A stretch of 64,000 nt of DNA from Gordionus sp. m RMFG-2023 (Eukaryota > Nematomorpha > Gordioida > Chordodea > Parachordodidae): NCBI RefSeq assembly GCF_954871325.1, contig NC_088776.1, forward strand, positions 635,671 through 699,670, in the 5' to 3' direction. The notes under the pieces are model-generated. The model was given only the letters and a program-made list of their open reading frames with translations, ran no database searches and had not been told where the DNA came from. The first letter of the stretch is position 1; each line of letters opens with the position of its first letter. A program made the position numbers and the translations under genes. Positions 55,120 through 64,000 of the stretch are shown piece after piece.

Positions 55120-57780
55120 ACCCAAAAATTTGAAAGTAAATTTTTTAAAAATGTTTTATAAATTTTTGTTAAAATTTGTTAGTAAAAAAAAATTAAAATC
55201 CGTTATATGTAATTATAACTGACTTTAGTTGAATCTCCATATAATTTAAAAAAAATACTTTTTTGGATTATTAGAAGCTTGGAAAAATTATTTATAATTT
55301 TTAAAAGGATAAGAAACTTTATAGTAATAAGTTATATTGTTAGGTTTAAATATTAATTCGCTGCTGTATTTGAAAAAATTTAGAAGGATGTGAACATAGG
55401 CATTATACTATGGAACATTATTTTGTTTATCATAAATGAGGGTCTTTACTAGTAGTGAATTTAATGAAATATGTGAATTTTTTAGGTGACATGTTTGTTT
55501 AATAGGTAAATTATATGTAAAAGCAGTGACTTCAATAAGAAACAACCATATTCCAATCTCAATTTAGTGGTATGGGCTTTGCTCACCATACCCATTAATA
55601 GAAGTGGCAATTTTGCTAACAATTCTTAGTTCTACATCGTCTTCAGAAAGAAATTCGTAGATTTTAGGCTAATATGAAGATCTCGCCAACAGGAAAAATT
55701 GATTAAAAAATATAATAATATTTAATCAGAACAAGACTCTGTTACGGAAAGCCAAACATTAGTTATTGAAATGACAATGAATTTTAAAATAATAATTATA
55801 ATATACCTAATATTATAGATTCATTTTATTGTTATTATTATTATAACATGCAAAAATAAAGTTAATTCTCTCTTTAAAAAACACGATCGTGATTAAGATC
55901 ATTTTTGTTTTAAAACAATTTATACAATAAAAATAATGGAAGGAGAGCCACAAAAGGGAAGCTAGTTCCTAGACAAATTTAGAAATATAACGAGCGCCCC
56001 ACGTGTTTTTATGTGGCAATGATTATATTTCTGATCTTAATTATTACAGTGTAAGGAAATCGTACCAATTGCTTTTCCGCCACTTATACTAATATTTAAC
56101 ATCATAAAAAATATTTTATGGCCTCATAAAGTATCGTTATTTGCAAAAATCAAGCCAAATTATAAATATATAACTATAATAAAATTATTAATTCTATGAA
56201 AAACCAGCCGTGATTTTATATAGCCTTAAATAAGGCAAAACGCCCGAACATAACGCGTTCACTATAAAATTATTTTTTTTGTAATAATAAACTTATAACC
56301 ATAAATTATTAATTTAAGGAGTCAATATGAATATAACCACGTGAAATTGATTAGTGATATTACGTTTTTTTAAACTTTATGTACGTTTAAACTTCGGGTT
56401 TATGTTTTTATTAATTATAATTATAAATAATTTAGAAAAACAAATTAGTTTTTATATTGATTTAATTCTTGGATAAATATCTGGTTTATTAATTAATCAT
56501 ATGGTGAATATATAAAATTTAATCGGATTTAACTACCCTATTTTATAATAAAAATATCTTGCAAGCGTTATCGTGTATGGTTTAGTTGGGATAAATTGGG
56601 TGGGGGGGAGGGGTGTATAGTTATATTTATTCTACTTGTCCTGTACGGGCCTATTTAATTATAAATAAAATGTCTAAATAAATTTTAGTTTCATATTTCA
56701 AAACTTCTGGTTGCACAGACAAATTGAACAGTGTCATTATTTTAGACATGATGAATCTTAGATCCGATCCCATGTAGTTTTAAATTCTGCATAATCTGAA
56801 ATTTTTTATCCTTGAATATGAATCAACTAATCTAAAGCCATTTCTTATGTATGAAAAAAATAGAGTTTCATAAAAATAATTTATTTTTATTAAATATAAT
56901 GTTTAAAACCTACATCTACATCGAAAATATCCTTAAAGTTATTGATTGGACTTGTTAGAATAAAATTTTATATAGAAATATAAATTAAAAAATATGAGTA
57001 TGAAAAAGAAATTTTTACTAATTATTCATAAAAATATTGCGAACAATTTTTTATAAGACATTATCTATAATAATGGCTAAAAAATGAGTTTCTTTTTATA
57101 ACAAAGACGGCCCCTGTCTATCATTTGGGCAAAAGAAATTTTTTGATTAAAATCTTTCAAGAAATAAATTTTTTGAGCAACATAACGATATAGGGCTTAA
57201 TTTTATAAAAATAATAAATCTACCAAAATATTTTCATAATTATAACTTAGATCAACTCAGTTTCTAGACTACTATTTATTAAATGCTTTAATGACTTGAC
57301 AAATTAACATGAGTTTTAACTCGAAACTCATCTTTTTTTCTAAATTTTTTTATTAGAGTTTGCATATGATATATAACTACGAAACAAATTAATTTTAGCC
57401 CCCAACTCCAAAACAGCTTCTGCTGAGATACTAATGGTAGAACTCTTTAAAGTTTTTATTATAAGAAATATTGTTAATAAAATTTAAATTTAAAAAAAGG
57501 GTGATATGATATGACATTTCATTAGTCTACTGTAAAAAAATGATTAATAATTAATTGTAACATATTTACCAAAATCTTTTAAATATTTTATGTAAATATT
57601 GTTAAATTATGTAATACATTTAATTCTTTCGCAAAAAAAATCACAAGAGGAAAAGGGTGTTTTAGCCAAACTAAATATTATAAATCCTCTTGGAGTGTTT
57701 TTCGAGACTATGCTTTAGATATTATTGGAAAATTTTTATAATTCGGATTAAGATAATACTACTATTTTCTATTCTATTAG
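55120..57780. other. A+T-rich spacer next to the right duplication arm
   Basis: A patch at 55540-55690 is less A+T-rich but has no open frame. A G-rich tract (GGGTGGGGGGGAGGGG) is near 56600. Otherwise nothing seen besides the short exon candidate at 57399. Confidence 0.4.
57399..57435 (+). CDS. Candidate short exon
   Basis: Acceptor TTAATTTTAG, donor ATG/GTAGAA; the only open frame reads PNSKTASAEILM. Its phase does not match the micro-exon series further left, so the link is unproven. Confidence 0.15.
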
Positions 57781-57788
57781 CTGAAGAA

Positions 57789-57863
57789 TCAGGTACCCAT
57801 TCCATATGCATATGCTTTATTCATCGTGATTTTAAGCTGTTCCCCAGCACCATCTCCTTGTTC
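57789..57863 (-). CDS. Candidate terminal exon of an unknown gene
   Basis: On the minus strand, acceptor AATTTACAG is followed by an open frame EQGDGAGEQLKITMNKAYAY then GMGT and a stop. Unusually G+C-rich for the area and coding-like. It lies just inside the spacer next to the right duplication arm. No matching upstream exon was identified. Confidence 0.3.
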   Translation of the reverse strand, partial: EQGDGAGEQLKITMNKAYAYGMGT

Positions 57864-59073
57864 CTGTAAATTCTAATTGCCTGATGGAGATTATATGAGG
57901 TTATTTGTAAAAATAAGAGTTTTTTTAAAAAAAATTTAAAAACAACTGTAATCAAATTTTAGGACAGTTCTATTTTAATGCATAAAAACAAATCTAATTA
58001 ATCACAAACAAATAGGTATTCGTTTCTTTCAAATACAAATAGATAATTATCGGTTTTTAAAATTGCGATTATAAAAGGCGCGATTTAAGAATTTATAGAT
58101 TCGCCGGAAAAAAATTTAATACATTTTGGTCACCTAATTCTATTCATTAAATTTAAAATATATTTTCAAATTTTCCTTAGTTCATATCTACAATTTGTTA
58201 TATTATATTATAAATATTTTTCTTAAAAAAAAAGGTATAAATTCAATTTAAACTATTAAAAAATAATTCTTTATCCTAATTTATATACCCTTTTTATTTT
58301 GTAAAAAATAACCCCAAACTCCCATAAAATGATACAAAATTATCAACATGAACTCTTAAAATATATAATATAATTGATTAAAAAATTACAATAATAATAT
58401 TCATTTGTTTTTTGAAATATTAAAATGCCATAAATAATATATAATGTAATTTGATAATGTCTCTATTCCCCCAACAAGACACATTATATATATATAGGAG
58501 TTGCATATCTTCATTTTTTCGATTCGAATTTTTAAAAAATTTGAGAAATGAAATGGAGAGGAGAAGAGAAATTATTTATAATATTAAGAAATTTTGTATC
58601 GAATTATTCATCGTTTATAGAGTCGATACAAAATTGATACGGTTTACTATAATTTAAAACCAATTCTTTAAAATTTTTGATACAATATTGTTTGACCATA
58701 AAAATATCTTTATTATATTCGTCCGTTAACCGACCTCCTCCCCAACCTCTTTAGCCGATCGAGAAAAATAAGAGCGATAAAGGTTTTCGAATAAATATTT
58801 AAATTCGTTTCTGACAAAAAAAATGATAAATTTCCGAATTAAATCTTCAAAATCGAATACAAACAAATAAAAATATAATAAAATTATTACAACCATATTC
58901 ATTTAAGTTTTATTTGAAGTTATCAGTGATTATATCATTTAAAATGACTGGTTTTCTTTCATTTTTTTAAAAATAAGACATAATAAAGGGAACAATAGAT
59001 TTATTAAGAAAGAAATATAAATAAGCTTATAATATAAGTAACAATTTTTTTTTATCAGATAATGATGCATCCT

Positions 59074-63269
<4,196 letters not shown>

Positions 63270-63429
63270 CTTTTAATAAAAAATAATATATAGATATCCA
63301 TTCACAATACATAAATAGGTAATGTTTTTTTATATATATATGTAAATATGGGGTAACTTATGCATGTAACTGTTAAAAACACATGATTGGTAGCTAAGAT
63401 TAAGAATTACATTATGATTCCAAATATAC

Positions 63430-63650
63430 GTTATGTATTTTTTCCGGAAATATATTATTTTTTCAATTTTATAAATCATTTTTTGAGCGCGTTTTTAAAA
63501 ATTTAAAGATCGGATTTTATCCGAAATAATCTAATTTATATTAAAAAAAATATAATTAAAATTTAATATAAATTATATTAATTTTGAAATTTTATGGACA
63601 AATTGTATGAAATTTATAGGGTTAGGTATTCCAAACATTGATAAGCTCAA
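63430..63650. repeat. CCGGAA hairpin repeat, copy 4 (in the right duplication arm)
   Basis: TTTTTCCGGAAATATATTA, GATCGGATTTTATCCGAAAT and TAGGGTTAGGTATTCCAAAC: the inverted counterpart of 34360-34560. Confidence 0.55.
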
Positions 63651-64000
63651 AAAATACACATTGCCAGATTGACGCCATATATAAATATTTCACTTGATAT
63701 AATATTATTTTTTAGAATATAAATTTGAATTGATTATTATATAAAATAAAATGCAATAAGTTAAAGTAGAAAATCGTGAAATATTTTTTATAAAAGGAAA
63801 TTCGAATATTATAATTTATTTTAAATAAATTTTATATTATATTTTTTTATTTATTATAATTATTATTTCAATTAATATTTAAAAATTTATTTTTAACATC
63901 TAAATTAATTTTATGTAAAATTTAATATATAAATATAAAAAGACAGATATCTTAAATAAAATGTGTTTGAAATATTTTTTATAAAAATCTACTAAAGTTT

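Overview
This looks like nuclear DNA of a metazoan, most likely an invertebrate. It is strongly A+T-rich, has long introns bounded by GT and AG, is full of expanded microsatellites, and carries decayed DNA transposons (piggyBac, hAT-like, Tc1-like) and LINE-type reverse-transcriptase remnants. Its recognisable genes are animal extracellular-matrix families. I cannot name the species; a parasitic crustacean or other AT-rich arthropod is only a guess. There is no sign of a bacterium, phage, CRISPR array, rRNA or tRNA.

Left third (about 2.7-22.6 kb, + strand): ten short exons that join in phase spell out the C-terminal half of an ADAMTS-type secreted metalloprotease. They cover the end of the zinc site and Met-turn, the disintegrin-like region, one degenerate thrombospondin type-1 repeat, the cysteine-rich region and the spacer, ending in a stop. 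The exon carrying HExxH must lie left of the window. The introns hold a decayed piggyBac copy, a LINE remnant, other RT fragments, several inverted-repeat elements, a 49-bp minisatellite and long TCTTC, TTTC and AAGG tracts.

Middle (about 23-32.5 kb): mostly non-coding, with a 1.04-kb hAT-like element that has a smaller element nested in it, other short hairpin elements, and one small ORF with a 15-residue repeat containing Lys-Arg in each copy.

Right half (32.6-64 kb): two copies of a fasciclin-type gene lie tail to tail. Copy 1 (+, 32.6-38.5 kb) has eight in-phase exons and four FAS1 domains. Copy 2 (-, 59.1-63.3 kb) shows the last six of the same exons; the rest lies past the window. The duplication also covers introns and flanks (about 33.9-39.5 kb against 57.9-64 kb), and the arms have since gained different insertions and microsatellite lengths. 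Between the arms lie about 18 kb of very A+T-rich DNA with nested repeats. On its + strand are a promoter-like stretch, a signal-peptide ORF, and a series of splice-flanked open segments of 15-33 nt. Those segments share phase and have lengths divisible by three, so they may be an unrecognised micro-exon gene; this is the most speculative and most interesting lead here.

Exon limits were set by reading frame, splice-site sequence, phase continuity and family resemblance. No alignment or transcript data were available.
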